Of a DNA stretch of 64,000 nt, positions 23,424 through 62,564 are shown one piece after another (the first letter of the stretch is position 1; every line of letters begins with the position of its first letter). Position numbers and translations under genes: made by a program. The notes under the pieces are model-generated. The model was not told where the DNA came from and made no database searches. It saw only the letters and a program-made list of their open reading frames with translations. This stretch comes from Ascaris suum. Taxonomy: Eukaryota; Nematoda; Chromadorea; Rhabditida; Ascarididae. The stretch spans positions 6,462,974-6,526,973 of the forward strand of contig CM024182.1 in NCBI GenBank assembly GCA_013433145.1. Direction: 5' to 3'.

Positions 23424-23726
23424 GACGGTGTTCCACACATTCTCGTTAAAGAAACATATCCACTAAATGGAAAAATGCATCAAAGAACTTGCCGAAATAT
23501 GCACTATTGTATTCTGTTACTCTGACCGACCACTTCCGTAAATGGTTAGTGAGCAATTCGCAGATTAATAATGAATTAATTTAATCGCTCATAAAAATTC
23601 CTATAAAAGGTGTTTTTTTTTTGGAATTCAAAAGGCATGAAATGCCAACCAACCGGTTATCAATGTATGCGGAATTTTTCGCGCGTCAAAATGTCTGTGT
23701 TATTTATGTAAACACATACACACACA

Positions 23727-23872
<146 letters not shown>

Positions 23873-24119
23873 ATTGAGGTTTGATAATACTAAAACCTGA
23901 CCGATTTTCCCAATAAAAAAACACCTAGCATGCGGATTAGGATTTAATGAAGTAGGGTCGGGACATAATATTTCCCTGGAAAAAAAAGAGAAAAAAAACC
24001 AAAGCAATAATTCTGTATAATGCCAAAAAAATCCCTCAGAACCTTCAAATAGTCCTCGCCTCATCAAATTTGTATCTTTCTCTAATAAGAATCTATCACA
24101 AAAAAATCATCGATAACCG

Positions 24120-24470
24120 ATCATTATTAAAGAATTGCAACACTCTATTGCAACGTCATTTTATTGTAATTATAAATGCATTGCATTGTTAAATCATTGC
24201 ATTATATTGTATCAAATTGCAACGAAATACTGCATAAATAATATTCTCATTTTCGATAAACACTGCAAATCTGCACCTTAAATACTGCTTTGTCGGCACA
24301 TACATACAATGATATCCATTAAATATTGCAATTTTTTTCAATAAAATGCAATATGCAATTTTTACTTTGGCTAGCATTTGCATTTACAATAGCTCACACT
24401 TTCGGGCATGCAGTTGCAAAATAGTGACTTTTGCACAAAAATTGCATATATGCTAAAGGACTTATAATCT
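24120..24470. repeat. TGCAA/TTGCA-rich island
   Basis: Dense recurrence of TTGCA and TGCAA without a fixed period. Comparable islands are at 8670-8710, 9018-9090, 16680-16910 and 22430-22560. No coding signal. Confidence 0.6.
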
Positions 24471-25019
24471 TATGCAAAAGCTGATGCTTCTCTGATGCTT
24501 TACGCTATGTTCTTCATTTAAAATGCTTCTACCAGCTCGAAACTAAGCCGAGATGCATCTCCGATTAACAACTCTAAAGAAATCATCAGCTCATGCTTTG
24601 ACACATGAGAGGTGGAGAACAATTCCCCATCCACCTCAGCTCGATCTGAAACCAATTCGAATATAAACATCCGCATTGCGGAAATCACTCAAAAAACAAA
24701 ACAATACCTTCACTATTGAAGAAAAGATGATTATGCGAGGGAGGTGTAAAGACTTGTTTCAAAGTCGACAACACTATTAATCAAAAGAAAAATACAACAA
24801 ACCAAATAAATAATAAAATTGCTCATCTTGATTTCCCATTCAATGACACTTCAATAATATCATACATCAATGAACGCTTAATGCGTTAAACTATTTAGTC
24901 CTCCGCATCTCGTAAATATAAATATATTTCAAATTTCATCATTTAATTGAACTAATATAAATTAGAAAAATATTCGAATGAAATAAACTCTATAAAATTA
25001 GCTAAATCAAACAATAAAC

Positions 25020-25440
25020 GAGGGGGGTTGAGTTTCCCGTTGAAATCAAGTCGCACATCTGGGGTTAGAGACGAATGAAATTGGAATCGGCTGGCGAGAA
25101 GTGCCATCGAGTCAATACGCGCAAAACGCGTCGCACAAACACGTAATGCGTAACGGAACATTTGTGCATGCGTCCACAAATGATGTGTGATGCACACGCT
25201 GCCAAGGTGAGCATCTGGGAATGTGGGCAAGGTAAATGGGGGGGGGGGGGTAAAAAGGGAAATAAACCACGATGAAGGGTGGATAGGGGAGGGGGAGGGG
25301 TCCGCGCAACGCCGCATCACAAATACGCTACAACGAACGAACGCCTCTCACATACACGTATACAGTGCGTCGCTCATTGCTCGCACATTCCATTCGATAA
25401 ACCGATGGCATTCCTCTCTTTGCAATCGCGTCACAATGCC
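25020..25440. other. CpG- and GC-richer patch
   Basis: Many GCG/CGC steps (for example GCGCAAAACGCGT near 25120), imperfect inverted TGTGCAT..ATGCACA, and a G11-like run near 25241. No convincing gene; it could be a regulatory region or old transposon DNA. Confidence 0.4.
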
Positions 25441-26481
25441 GTACATTTTTGTCCCTTCCAATCTATATTTTTGCTCACTTAGAGCAATATCAGCACAACA
25501 TTACTAGTAAAATTCGAGTGTATTCGGCAATATTCTTATAATTACTAGTTACTGTAATTTTTTTAAAATAAGTGTTATAATTACACCTCCCCTCTCCTCA
25601 GCAACCCCCCCCCTCACCCCCACAAGCTTGATTGCACCTTTCTAACATAAAAACATTGCGATTTGTGCAAATTTTATTGCTTGCCCAAGAAAAATTTTAG
25701 CCTGTTTTATTCAATATATAAATCCGTCCTCTTCTGATAAATATTTTAGCCGAGAGGTCACTTTCTGAAAATTCAATGGGCTATATATCGTATGCGGATC
25801 GTAGGTGCCACCGTTCATCCCAACGTAATCACTAACTTCCATCGTCGACCGACAATATTAGTGGCCCATATTAATGATATTCGAATAGGGGGGATTGCTT
25901 CTATGCCTGAAAAATTAAAAGCGAATTAAAAACGATGCAAAATGCAGCGCTAAGTTTGACTCTGAAACTCGCAAACACACATAGGTTATTTCCATCATCA
26001 GGTACGCTTATCTCAATGACTCTCATTCTTTCATTTTTCTACATCCGTATGAAAGCTGTTGTTAATGCTCAGGTATAGCAGAAAGGTAAACATCAAGGTG
26101 GACAACATTTGTTTCTAACAATTTATGAATTAACGATAACTTAATTTACGAGGGTATTTCATTGAATCGATAAATTACAAAAAAAAGTGAACACAAAGTA
26201 AACGAATTACTAAAACACAACTATAAAGTTCCGGCAAGTTAAGTTGTACACGAAGGAAATATACAAGTACTACGTCTTTCGTATATTCACCACAAACTAT
26301 AAAATGATGTAATTTGTTCGTGTTGAAGTTGTTACGACTCACCAATTTCAACGCTTTTTTTTGCGAAAAAATTGCCATGAACTTGGAATTGGAAAATCGA
26401 AAAACCTAAAAAAAAACCTGGTGACCTGAAAAACCCGAAAAAAAACACTTCGAAAAGGATGATTGAGGACAGAAAAGACAG

Positions 26482-26823
26482 AAATATTATACGCATGCAA
26501 TATTGCATATATAAATATTATACGCATGCAATATTGCATATATAAATATTATACGCATGCAATATTGCATATATAAATATTATACGCATGCAATAAATAT
26601 TATACGCATGCATATTGCATATATAAATATTATACGCATGCAATATTGCATATATAAATATTATACGCATGCAATATTGCATATATAAATATTATACGCA
26701 TGCAATATTGCATATATAAATATTATACGCATGCAATATTGCATATATAAATATTATGCATGCATATATATGCATGCAATATTGCATATATATTTATACG
26801 CATGCAATATTGCATATATAAGC
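26482..26823. repeat. ~30-base satellite, about 11 copies, near DDX28 3' end
   Basis: The unit joins ATTATACGCATGC and AATATTGCATATATAA. It contains nested palindromes: GCATGC, AATATT and the 14-base ATGCAATATTGCAT. Most copies are identical; two units near 26590 and 26760 are truncated or rearranged. The array lies about 630 bases past the DDX28 stop codon. Confidence 0.97.
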
Positions 26824-27247
26824 ATTAATATTCATAATAAAATTTTCACAAAACAATAAGCAACAAACAATACAAACTTATGGATAAATTTCTTAAAAAA
26901 CAGACACAACGTGATCCCCGAATCGAACGACAAGAACTTCCAAAAAACATTATGCCCCTCCTATATAAATAGTCGAATGTCTGATGGCTACTGCGAAATT
27001 ACACCTGACCTAATAGTGCCTCTAAAATATTACCTCAAGAAATATCGCCACAAAGTTTTCATAAAATCCTTTTCCCTCTTTCAGTAAAGAGATTTCTGTC
27101 AAAGCGGACTTAACGCCTTCAGCTTTCCTGAGGTTGGGCTAACTATAAAATCCTGCCAAACAGGCCAGGACCATAACGTGCTGTAGCATAAAACGCATAA
27201 GAACACAAACACCTCGCATCAAAAAAAGGCCTCTAGCGATGGTAAGG

Positions 27248-27253
27248 TTTATT
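27248..27253 (-). terminator. Candidate poly(A) signal of DDX28
   Basis: AATAAA on the minus strand, about 200 bases past the TAG at 27452-27454. Position is suitable for a 3'UTR end; no direct evidence of cleavage is visible. Confidence 0.45.
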
Positions 27254-27451
27254 GGAGGTTACGCTTAACTTCCAAAGTCGTAAAAAGACCATCTCAAAAA
27301 TGGTAACCGCGAGCTAGATTTCAGGATACCTTCCATCTGCCTCATTGACTGATAAAGCAACTGTAACGATAATCACATTATCATGCTTCGAGGTCCAATA
27401 TAAAACACTTACATGACTAAAGAACGAGATTCCCTATTATTCCGCAAATGC

Positions 27452-39450
<11,999 letters not shown>

Positions 39451-39452
39451 AA

Positions 39453-39454
39453 CT
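39453..39454 (-). other. Candidate SL trans-splice acceptor of DDX28
   Basis: On the minus strand TTTTATTGCAG is followed by TT and then ATG ATG. The acceptor is 2 bases from the predicted start, which fits spliced-leader addition or the end of a 5'UTR intron. Confidence 0.55.
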
Positions 39455-40616
39455 GCAATAAAAGTTTCCATATGAACTTAGAAATAACGACGGGTAACGA
39501 ACTGTCGGTAGTTACAGTATCTTTCGAATAGAAGCCCACGCTCAACAAAAGTCTTTTATAGAAGTTCGATGAAAAATACGGGAACATCCCGGAAATATTG
39601 GGAGAGTTTTAATTTATTAATGAAACGAAAATGAGAAGGAAATTGGTTGACGTTCAGGTTTGTTATGCTAAACACGGCCAAACTGAACGGTTTCAGTTTT
39701 CGATCCTTTTTGGACATCCTGAATAAGCAAATTCCGGATATAAGCCTGTGCTAAAAAAAAAGTCCGGTTATAAGCCGAGTGCAAAAAATAACCCTTCCCC
39801 GGAAAAAAAACCGGATTTATAAAAGAGAACTTTTTCAGCTCCTTCCTTCCTCTCACTTCCCTCCTCAATCCCACAAAAAAATGCCGAATTTCCACAAAGT
39901 TATACAAGACATCAAATTTTTCTTTTATATTTTTCTACATACGAACAAAACTAAAATATCTGCCTAAATAAGAACTCAGGAAAGAACGGTGGAAAATTTA
40001 TCAACCAATCGGTGAAGAAAACCTCCTTTCTGAGGTCACAAAAATGGAAGCACCTTAGTTTCTATTCGTGCAAATTATGAGCCAAATTTTCCACACGTTG
40101 GCACTATTATGATGAAGCAAAGTGAAGCAAACATGTCGACAATGAAATGAAGTGTAGTAGTACGAAGAATGGTGGGTTGAGGGAAGTGGGATGATTTTTA
40201 AACAAGCGGCGATTGGGTCGATCCGAAGGTCCTAACATCTGAGGTGAAAGATAGCATCCAAGACAACAGAAAAAAACCTTATCTCTTAAAGAGCTAAAAG
40301 TACCATTATCGAGTATCTAACGTCTTAATGATTAACCTCACCAAATTTTACGGCATAAAATCAATTAAAGCCCCGGGTCTAAATTTTCCAATATTTTTAC
40401 AGGAACAGCTGGGTTCCTAATGGAACTTTCGTTGATGAGGAAATAACCTTAGCGTTCAGAAATTCTGCCAAGAAACAACACCGATGTACAACATTTCAAA
40501 TCTGTAAAAATGAGTCATTGCTGCAAAAGTTATTACGGAAGGAAGAAGAGATTCACTGAGAAGGGGTTTAACTAGGGAAAGGCTTATCATTAATAAAAAC
40601 TTCAATATTTGAGGTT

Positions 40617-40855
40617 CATTTGAAGTGAAATGTTTTATTCAGTTCATGGCCAATATTTGAAGAATATTTCTATTTTATTGCGAATATTTGGAGGTTATTT
40701 CTACTTTATGGCCACTATTCGAAGAATATCTCTATTTTATAGCGAATACTCGAAGACTTTTTTCATTTTATGGCCGATATTTGGCAGATTTGTCAAATTA
40801 TTTCCCATGTTTGAGGAATATTTCAATTTTACGGCCAATATTTGAGCGACATTTT
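40617..40855. repeat. Degenerate ~35-base minisatellite
   Basis: About seven diverged copies built on GAATATTTCTATTTTATGGC. The array lies about 1.2 kb upstream of the DDX28 start. Confidence 0.8.
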
Positions 40856-43800
40856 TACTCGGAAAAAAAGTGAGAAACTTCAGTTATTATCACTCGCACT
40901 TATCAGCTGCATACACACGGCCCCATCAGCCATAAAAATCCAACAAAACCCGCTGATATCAGTGCTTATTAGAAGTCACTAAGGGCAGTTCATAACCAAC
41001 TGTTAACGAAAATATGGAATTCAAGTTTTCGTGCCGAAGCACATAGTACGCATTTTTTTTTTCTGCGATTCCAGTACCATTCCCCACTTTTGTGAAACGA
41101 ACAATATTTTGTTTTATTTCTTCATGAAAATTCCACTTTTTTTTCTCGAGAAATTTCCAGTATTTATATAATAATAAAAAAAAACTCACAATATATTTTA
41201 TGAAGTTAGTGGATATAATGCTTAGAGGACTCTCTTTGATAGGCTCTATTCGATTGTATATAAAAATTGATATTTCATTTATCGCTAAAGGTAAATTCGA
41301 AGAAACCTCAAAGAAATGATAATCGATGAATTCTAAAATATTCTCTCCGATAGGAAAAAGGAAATATTCAAATATTAGAGAATTTATAGAATAAAAGACT
41401 TGCTTCATTGAGGATTTCATTGATTGCTAATAACGCATAATTGCCATTACCACTTTTTTTTTTTAAATTTTTATTTCAACATCAAAACTTATTCAACTCA
41501 ATTTAAGCGCTTCGTCGATATAGAGCTGCGCAAAGTTTTTAGCTGTAATAAACTCCGACTAATTCTTGAAGCGAATGACAAACTGCGAAATGTTGTACGG
41601 TAACAAGTAGATACTGTAAACCCCGTATATCAATCGCATTTTTTAGTATGGTAGGTTTCAAGGCTGTTGAGCGGTTGTAGAAGCGTTTCCTCGAATTTTC
41701 AACGAGAAGGTTGAATTTCAGAAGCCAATTTGCTAAGAGAGAAACAACGATCCTTCGCACTTTAACGCGCAAAATCCTGAAATGACCACCACTTTTATTT
41801 CTACTTACATTCTTTTGTATTCATGAGAATTTAACTCATATTTAAATATTTTCTGATGCCGACGAAAAAATAGATAGAGGTTCCCAAGAATTCCAAGGTT
41901 TATAATATACTGACTGAGAATTCTCATAGAACTTTTGTTTGTTGATTGAATCGGATATGCATCACCAAGCAACGTTTTCGATATTCTCGTGATCGTTGTG
42001 GAATAGGAGGGATTGTATAGAAGGGTTTAGGCTATCGTTATTGCAAGACTTCACCAATCGTTCGCTCTACGCATGTGGAAATCAAGAATCCGGAGAACCT
42101 GAAGGGGGAATATTTTGCAAAGAAGCGCTACTAAACGCTGAAAACTTCCTTCACAATCCATCTATACAACACAGCGTACAATCATGACACTAACACGAAA
42201 GAGCATGACATCCAGCTCAAGAACCTGACCTCCTTCACCGAACTTTCCTTCAGTTTAGATTAGTACATGAACTTATTCCATCCATGTTCAGTTCTCTGGA
42301 AACAACCACATACTTTTGACCAGACAATCGCAATACGGCATATTTATTGCAGATTATTCCAAGAATGCATGCACAAGCGACTTTATTTGTTTGCATAAAC
42401 ACACAGACACACAGACATACACAAATATGATGAACGAAAATGAAGCAAGAAAAGGATGCGAGCGAGTAAATGATATAAACGAGCATCATAGAGAGAATTC
42501 ACACGGAAAAGAATAGCTATGAGATGAGCGTAATTAAGCGACCAGAAATTGAACGGAAAGCACAACAAGGAATGACAAAATATAATTCACATAGAAAAAA
42601 AAAAAAAATCCAAAAATGCATTTATTCAAAAATTTACATAAATGGGCAAATAGTATTGATGTAAATGAATTTATGAAAAATACGAGAGAAAATGATTTAA
42701 GCTTATGGGATATTTCGATTTAAGCCTATAGGATGGGAAGCTTAACCTTCTTCATGGATATTTAAGTGGTCACAAAATAATGAATCATTAAAAATGATCA
42801 ATAAATAGTATCAAATACTCGTTAAAATAATATAAAGACTTATTTTAAAGAAAATCAAATAGTAAAACTAACGGAAAGTGAAAGAAACATCAACCGGATT
42901 CTACATACATAAATATCGACAAACTTTTGCTCACCCATATAAACAACCAGAGGATATTTTTATGAATTATATCTACCTTCGTACCTTATTCATCGTCGAT
43001 ATTTGAGATAGGTAACTATCCGAAGCAAAAAGAAATATCACCGAAATATATTCGTATAAAAACCATTCAATAGCTTTTTTTTTCAAATTTGCAGATCTAT
43101 GAAGTTTTCTTAAACATTACAATCAACTATCCCCATAAAAATGGTGACGCATAAATCAACGAGCAAATTTCAACGCCAATCGAATTGACGACTTTCCGCT
43201 AGTTATTGACAAAAAAAAAACACGAAAAAATTAACATATTTGAACGAATTTTCAATTAGAAATTCAAATTTACTCAAGCAAAGCGAATATTCACCGAGTT
43301 ACTGCAACACATCAAAGCAACACAAAAGTGTTACCTAGTAGGATTATGCCATTATGCAATTAAACATATACAGGTCATTGAATGGCCTATTTTAAAAATT
43401 ACTACACATGAAATAACATTTCAAAAAAAAAAAAACTAGAGCAGTAATCATCTACCACCGAGTTGCATAACGACACAAAGATAAAGTTATCAATCGGCGC
43501 TTTTGTCAAATAGCATATCTCTTGCCAGTAAAAATTCCAAAAAAAACGACAAGTTTGCAAGTATACGCACATGAAGGCATACACATATCGCACCAAATGA
43601 ACTTTCTACAAAGATGTATTCACCTCTACTAAGGGACTCCCTATGGTAAATAACGGAACAACCGGTTACCTTCATCCACCGGATCTGGCCTTGCCATCAA
43701 TTAACCAGGCCTACAAACCATGAATTAACTATCGCTACTAATTCTAAATAGAAAACTAAATATAATGAACACAACCTCAGTTCCCTCGCTATCTTTTATT

Positions 43801-43873
43801 GCTTAGCTCGGTCGTTATTCTTTAAAAAAAGTCAAAAAAAGGGACATCACATCAGTCCCCTCAATTTAGCAGC

Positions 43874-43879
43874 TTTATT
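43874..43879 (-). terminator. Candidate poly(A) signal of KLHL8
   Basis: AATAAA on the minus strand about 170 bases past the TGA at 44048-44050. A second copy lies at 43795-43800. Confidence 0.45.
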
Positions 43880-44047
43880 CTTTCGTAATAGAAAAAAGTC
43901 AAAATGAGAACTGCAAAGATAATAAAAGATGGAAAAAGAAGCGACTCTTCTATGAGTTGTTACAAGAGGACGACTCCGATATGGGTGACATATGCTTGTA
44001 TATGACAAAAAGCATAATACTGCTGAAAGAAAGACTAGTAATAACGT

Positions 44048-56809
<12,762 letters not shown>

Positions 56810-56814
56810 CCCTC

Positions 56815-56816
56815 CT
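56815..56816 (-). other. Candidate SL trans-splice acceptor of KLHL8
   Basis: On the minus strand GTTTTATAG is followed by GAGGG and then ATG (56807-56809). The acceptor is 5 bases from the start codon. Confidence 0.5.
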
Positions 56817-57586
56817 ATAAAACAAACGCTCCTTATAGAACAATTGACCGTTAATTCCACTGCAATGATTAAATACTCCAACCGAAAATCACTACGTGAG
56901 TGCCGATGTTAAGCTCACGGTGGCGTACATGGACCCACGAAATTCCAATTCATCTATAGTCTTAACAATTTTTTTACACCCATACCTGAGAACACCGTTT
57001 TCCTCCTAGTTTTTATCTGTTTTACACCTGCTCTATTTGAATTTTGGCACTTACTTTACAAAACTAGCTATACCTGAAATTTCGGCAAATCTCTAAAAAA
57101 AACATCCTCGTTTTAATCAGATCTGATAAAGTTTCATAAGCCACTTAGAGTGCGAACTCAAAAATAACTTAGAGTCATTATATACTGCTCAATAACACCA
57201 TATTTAGCCATTAAAAATATTTTTAAACGAGAGAACTAAACCGGAAAGGTCCATTTACAACGTCTAAAATACTTCAAAAAACTTTACAAGAACTTCGGCG
57301 AAGTCGATGTCAACAATGTCGTATATTCATTGATCATTTTACTTACATAAACTTAAACAATTTAATTATTATTTACTTATTTCAAAACTTGTAGTATTGA
57401 AGATATAATCTGACAATCCATTGATTATGTCTTCAACACATTTAAATATTCACTGATTTGTAGAAACGATGCTAGAAAATACAAATGTAATCAAAATATA
57501 TCGCTTATTAAAATCTTTCTTTTCTTGCTCAACTCGTCGTCTTCATTTTCTACTCTCTTTTTCAAAGTGAATGGAACGGAGTAAAA

Positions 57587-57732
57587 GTACCCACAAATTG
57601 GTAATAAAAATACCCACAAATTTGTTAATAAAAGTACCCACAAATTTGGTAATAAAAATATCCACAAATTTGGTAATAAAAGTACCCGCAAATATGGTAA
57701 TAAAAGTACCCACAAAAAATTTGGTAATTTGA
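57587..57732. repeat. 24-base minisatellite upstream of KLHL8
   Basis: About six copies of a unit like AAAGTACCCACAAATTTGGT plus AATA. The unit is a multiple of three, so the minus strand reads as an artefactual Leu/Trp-rich open frame. It is about 780 bases upstream of the KLHL8 start. Confidence 0.92.
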
Positions 57733-60129
57733 ATATACGAGTGTGGAAAAATGGAAAAAATTCCAGTTACATGAAGCACGAAGAAATTTTCAAGGAAAGT
57801 GTGTGATTAAGCTAAAGAAAGATTATACGAACCGCCGCAAGGTACGAAGTCCATAGAATCATCCATACCCACTTAGTTGATGGCCAAAACAAGAGGCGAT
57901 ACCACTCAAAATTCCATCGCTGATCGACTTCTCCTGCAAGAAAAAAAAACAAAAAAAAATTCGCCAGCAACAATCGTGATGTTTATCGGAGCCAGAACGA
58001 CGGAGTAAAGAGCTCCAACGGCTAGTCTATTGACTGAAACTCTCGGCATAAACGTCATTTGCTATGACAAAAGCGCCATTTAGGTGGTAATAACACCTCA
58101 CTGACATCAACGCTTAACGGACTTCCACATTTTATCTTTGAAAGACAATCGACATTCATATGGGTTCCTCATTTCTTAAATAATAAAAATAATAATAATA
58201 AAATGATAAAAAAATTCTCAAAATCGCCAATAAAAACTTAGAGCGATGTAAAATAAAAATTATTTGCATAAGAATATCAATATTTATAAATGTCGATTCG
58301 TTGATTCGATACCAACAACAATAAGCAATAGAAATGTTTACCAAGACAACAAATACAACAATGAAAAACGTCAGGGATCATATATCCTCCATCTTATAGT
58401 CACTCATCGTGTATCACAACGAAACGTTAGGCACTGCATTTTAGCCTTAACAAGCCAAAGAGTAAATAGAAATGATCCCTATACCCAACTGCCACAGATC
58501 CTTCATAAGAACACCGAATATAATAAGGCACCTCTGGAACATTCTGGCACAACTACGCTATAGGCCCAATTCTGGCCCAATAGGTACCACACACCAAGCA
58601 GCATCACATCTCTGGAATGGAAGATTCTATGATCCAGTCAAGACGCGACCGGCTCACAGATTCTTTCATCCCTGTATCGCAATAATGCTTTCATTTCGAT
58701 GAATTAATGAAAAATATTGCAACACTACTTAGCAAAATGCCCAACACGTTAAATTTCCCCGCAGCTAATTTTAAAATAAATTTCAATTGCGCTAAACCAT
58801 ATAGTTTTACAAATGCACTTACCTAATTACTTGCAGAAGTGTATCATAGTAAATTTTGTCTGTATGTGTATATATGTGTCTGTCTGTTCGTATGTCTGTT
58901 CAACAATTTCCGAAAGACCACTGAATATAAAGTTGTAAAACTTATAGCACAATGACCTCCCAGATAGCTTTTAATCTTCATCTATCAACTCGAAAGTTGA
59001 TTGATGGTTATATAAGTGGTGGAAAATTCTAGAGAAATTTCCCACTCGCAAATTTTTCGCTAAGGATCATTTTGCTTTATTATTTTTCATTAATTTACAT
59101 ATGAAAACGATGCGATGAGTTAAACAAAATACAAAAAGCACATAGCGTGCCAGGTTCCTTGGCGTGCTTTCCGAGTTTTTATAAATTATTGTGAAATAAA
59201 CCGTAGAAAATCATCAAGCATTTTGCATACTTCAATGCTCTTTAATTATAACGTCACACATTTAACTGCGTTAGATGCCTACGTACGAAAGAAACCATAA
59301 CGGCGTTTATGAGCGCCAATAATGGCCCATCTGCTTCAAGGCCGGAATTGTGCGATTTTGTCATTCGATTCCGGTTTATTGCTTACCGTATTTTCTCTTT
59401 TATAGTCCCCTCCCCCCACCCTCAATTATACGCTTGTTCTGAAGTAGAGAACACTATAAGCCCTGGGGTTATAAACGGAATAATACGATATGCATATCGA
59501 AATATATAAAGTTTAGCTATAAAAATTTCAAAAATTGCCCTTCAATTTTTAAAATCCAATTTTTCCATTCTATCGATTCGATGAATATAATTTTTAGAAA
59601 CTTTATTCATTCATAAGAATAATTTATTTATCTTTGAGAATTCGAAATAAAAATATAGAAAAATATTAAAATTCGAATTCTTCGTTGAAATTTTTTAATC
59701 GTTATTTAATTTATTACATTGGAAATTTTCAATAACAAAAAAAAAAAAATTCATTTATTTTTAATCTTTGGAAAAATTTTCAATTTTTTGAAAATTTATT
59801 TATTTATCGAATTGAATTTTTTCGGAGAGAAATTTATTCACATTTATTTATTTAATTAATTAATAATTAATCGATGAGATTATTAACGAATTATCATTCA
59901 TTATTCAAATTATTCCTTTATATTCAAACATAATAGATAGGATGCCTTAGAAATTGCAATTCTGGAAGAAAAAATTCGCCGCTTTTTAAATCGAAAAATG
60001 AACGAATAAATCAATGAGAGCTGATAAATTTCCAGTAATATTGCTAGTGACCATCGCTGAATGAATGCAGAAGGGATGATACAAAAAGGACCATATTATA
60101 ATAAACTAATAGAGAGAAAAGGGAGGGGG

Positions 60130-60372
60130 ATGGACTGAATAGTTGCAGTAATATCAACGGAGATGGACCGAGTATTTCCGATGACATCCGGGGAGGGAGT
60201 GGGGAAAGGTGGATTGAGTGGTTCCACTGATATCTAGAGGCAAGATCGAGTGGTTGCAACAAGATCCGGAGGAAGGAGGACTGATCAGGTGGTTGCACTG
60301 ATACCTGGGGGAGGGGACTGTCGAGCGGATCCCAATGACATCCGGGAGGACTGATCGGGTGGTTCTAATAAT
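60130..60372. repeat. GC-richer degenerate ~45-base minisatellite
   Basis: Five to six diverged copies of a unit containing GGACTGATCGGGTGGTT and GATATCCGGGGGAGG. G-rich on the plus strand in an otherwise AT-rich area. Confidence 0.8.
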
Positions 60373-61205
60373 CGACAGGTGCCCCTCGACAAATCAAACC
60401 ATAATGACAAGGAAATAGATATGGCACTCCACTACGCGTATTCTACGCAACACAAACAACTCGTTATTGCCGCAGTGATCATACGATAACATCAAAGATA
60501 AGCGCCGATATTAATTCGGCGATCAACACTTCAAATTCGATCAAATATTTGGGAATTTTAGAGATTAAATCCGTTGAGTGAATAAAAAAAAAATCATTAA
60601 ATAAGGATCATGGATCTCTTCCAGATACATAACGAGGAACTGCAAAGAAGAACAACGGAAAACTAGGTCCCTAATTTCAAGGTAACAATAATTCGTAAAA
60701 TAATTAGAACTAAAATTCCAGAGAATGATTCATAAGCATCTATTAATCTATTAAAAAAAAAATGCCTAATTTTTTTCTCCATTTCAAAAATTACTTCAAA
60801 TTTATTCAATAATCATATCGTTTCAACATTTCAATATTCGCTAATCCAGAAATTCGAAATATTATTTGAATTTGCATTGAAAATTTTAAATATTTTCTTA
60901 TTCGATATTATATTTATTTATAATAATTGTGGATAGAAATATATCATTTAATTCTCAACGAGAAATCATCACTTAATGGTATCAGAAGTATGAGACTAAT
61001 AAATAAAAATAATATTTCAATGTTATGTATGAAAACGTTCTATACTTTATGGGATACAATATTTTTGATCCACTTGAGAACTCATTTGCGTATAATAATC
61101 AACCGTTCTGCTTAGATTGAGTGAATGGATGCGTATATGTGTTGATGATTCATAAAAATCTTGTCTGCAGATGGTGATGAATCGATGATCTTCTCCAGAA
61201 TTTCT

Positions 61206-61400
61206 CTAAAATAACTAAATAAATAAATAAATAATTAAATAAATAAATAAATAAACAAATAAATAAATAAATAAATAAATAAATAAGTAAATAAATAAAT
61301 AAATAAATAAATTAATTATTAATTAATTAATGCATATGTATACTTATTTGTTTATTTATTTATTTACTCATTTATTTACTTGTTTATTTTTTTAATTTAA
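61206..61400. repeat. (AAAT)n followed by (TTTA)n: complementary tracts
   Basis: 61206-61320 is AAAT-rich and 61345-61395 is TTTA-rich, so the single strand could fold on itself. Confidence 0.85.
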
Positions 61401-62413
61401 AATTCACAAATAAATGTAGGACGGGAATATCTCAACAATTTTCATCACTCAATTAGGTATGAAATACATCGGAAAAAAAAAAAACAAGAGAATCGCTACG
61501 AGTTTCTCGATAATCACTGAGGAAATCTCATATTTTTGAAGATTTCAGACGTTACGATGACAAAAAAAAGCGTTATAAACAGCACATCGTCAACAAATCA
61601 TAGCATACTCAAATAACAGCAAAAGTCACAAAAACGGCGTCGTGAATTTTATTCTCATAGCTGTTGATTAAAGCATTTCCTCTCGATATGCTATAAATGA
61701 AATCATGCCGGAAATGGTGTCAATTGCGTACCGGAAATACATTCGTTAAAAAAATGGAAAGGTCCTACCCAGGTGCACAACACGGCTTTCTGCTGGTGAA
61801 TGGTAGGGGTACGAGAGCAAAGCAAACAATGCCAACGTGGTTAACTTCTCGAATCAGTACTCACATATGTTCTCGGTCACCAACTTCCAACTAAGTTCAG
61901 AGTTTAGGGTCTTTCAGCCGTGCAGCTGACTGTCACAATCAACAAAAGAAGAGGTCCGAAATAAACGTCTAAAAATATCATTCCATTTGATATCCTAGAT
62001 CTTATATTGGAATCTGCGAACAAACACCATTTTCTTGCGATACGCTCCCCTTCTAAAGATTTATTTTACTGCGAGATGGTTTTTTTTTTTTGTTTTCTCC
62101 AACACCTACCAGAAAGAGCAGGTAGAAGTAAGTTAGTTCATTATATAAGATGATCGAGAAAAACCAGATTACAGACACAAATCGAATGATTCAAAAACGA
62201 GCACTTAACGCGAGAGCACAAGGACACATCCAACGGCAGGTTGATGATAGTTTACGATGAGTGTGTGAACGAGTTCTTGAAATGAAACCAGATGTATCCC
62301 AGCACGAGAGCATCTTGCAATTGAAAGGTGATGAACAATGAAAATGCTACCAACTTTAACAAGAGACAATTGAAAACCACCTTGACGATAGCACTAGAGC
62401 TGCCATCTGTCGC

Positions 62414-62564
<151 letters not shown>

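Larger units (their letters stand above)
39455..44047. other. Intergenic region between KLHL8 and DDX28
   Basis: A 4.6 kb gap between two genes of the same orientation. It holds a degenerate tandem repeat at 40617-40855 and homopolymer runs. A short open frame at 41996-42187 on the plus strand has no family resemblance. No RNA gene was seen. Confidence 0.65.

Noticed and set aside
41996..42187. 63-codon plus-strand open frame in the KLHL8-DDX28 gap
   Set aside because: Moderate GC and ordinary amino acids, but no homologue is recognised and no splice or poly(A) context supports it.
61697..61894. 65-codon plus-strand frame considered as a possible neuropeptide precursor
   Set aside because: No signal peptide and no repeated dibasic-flanked peptides.
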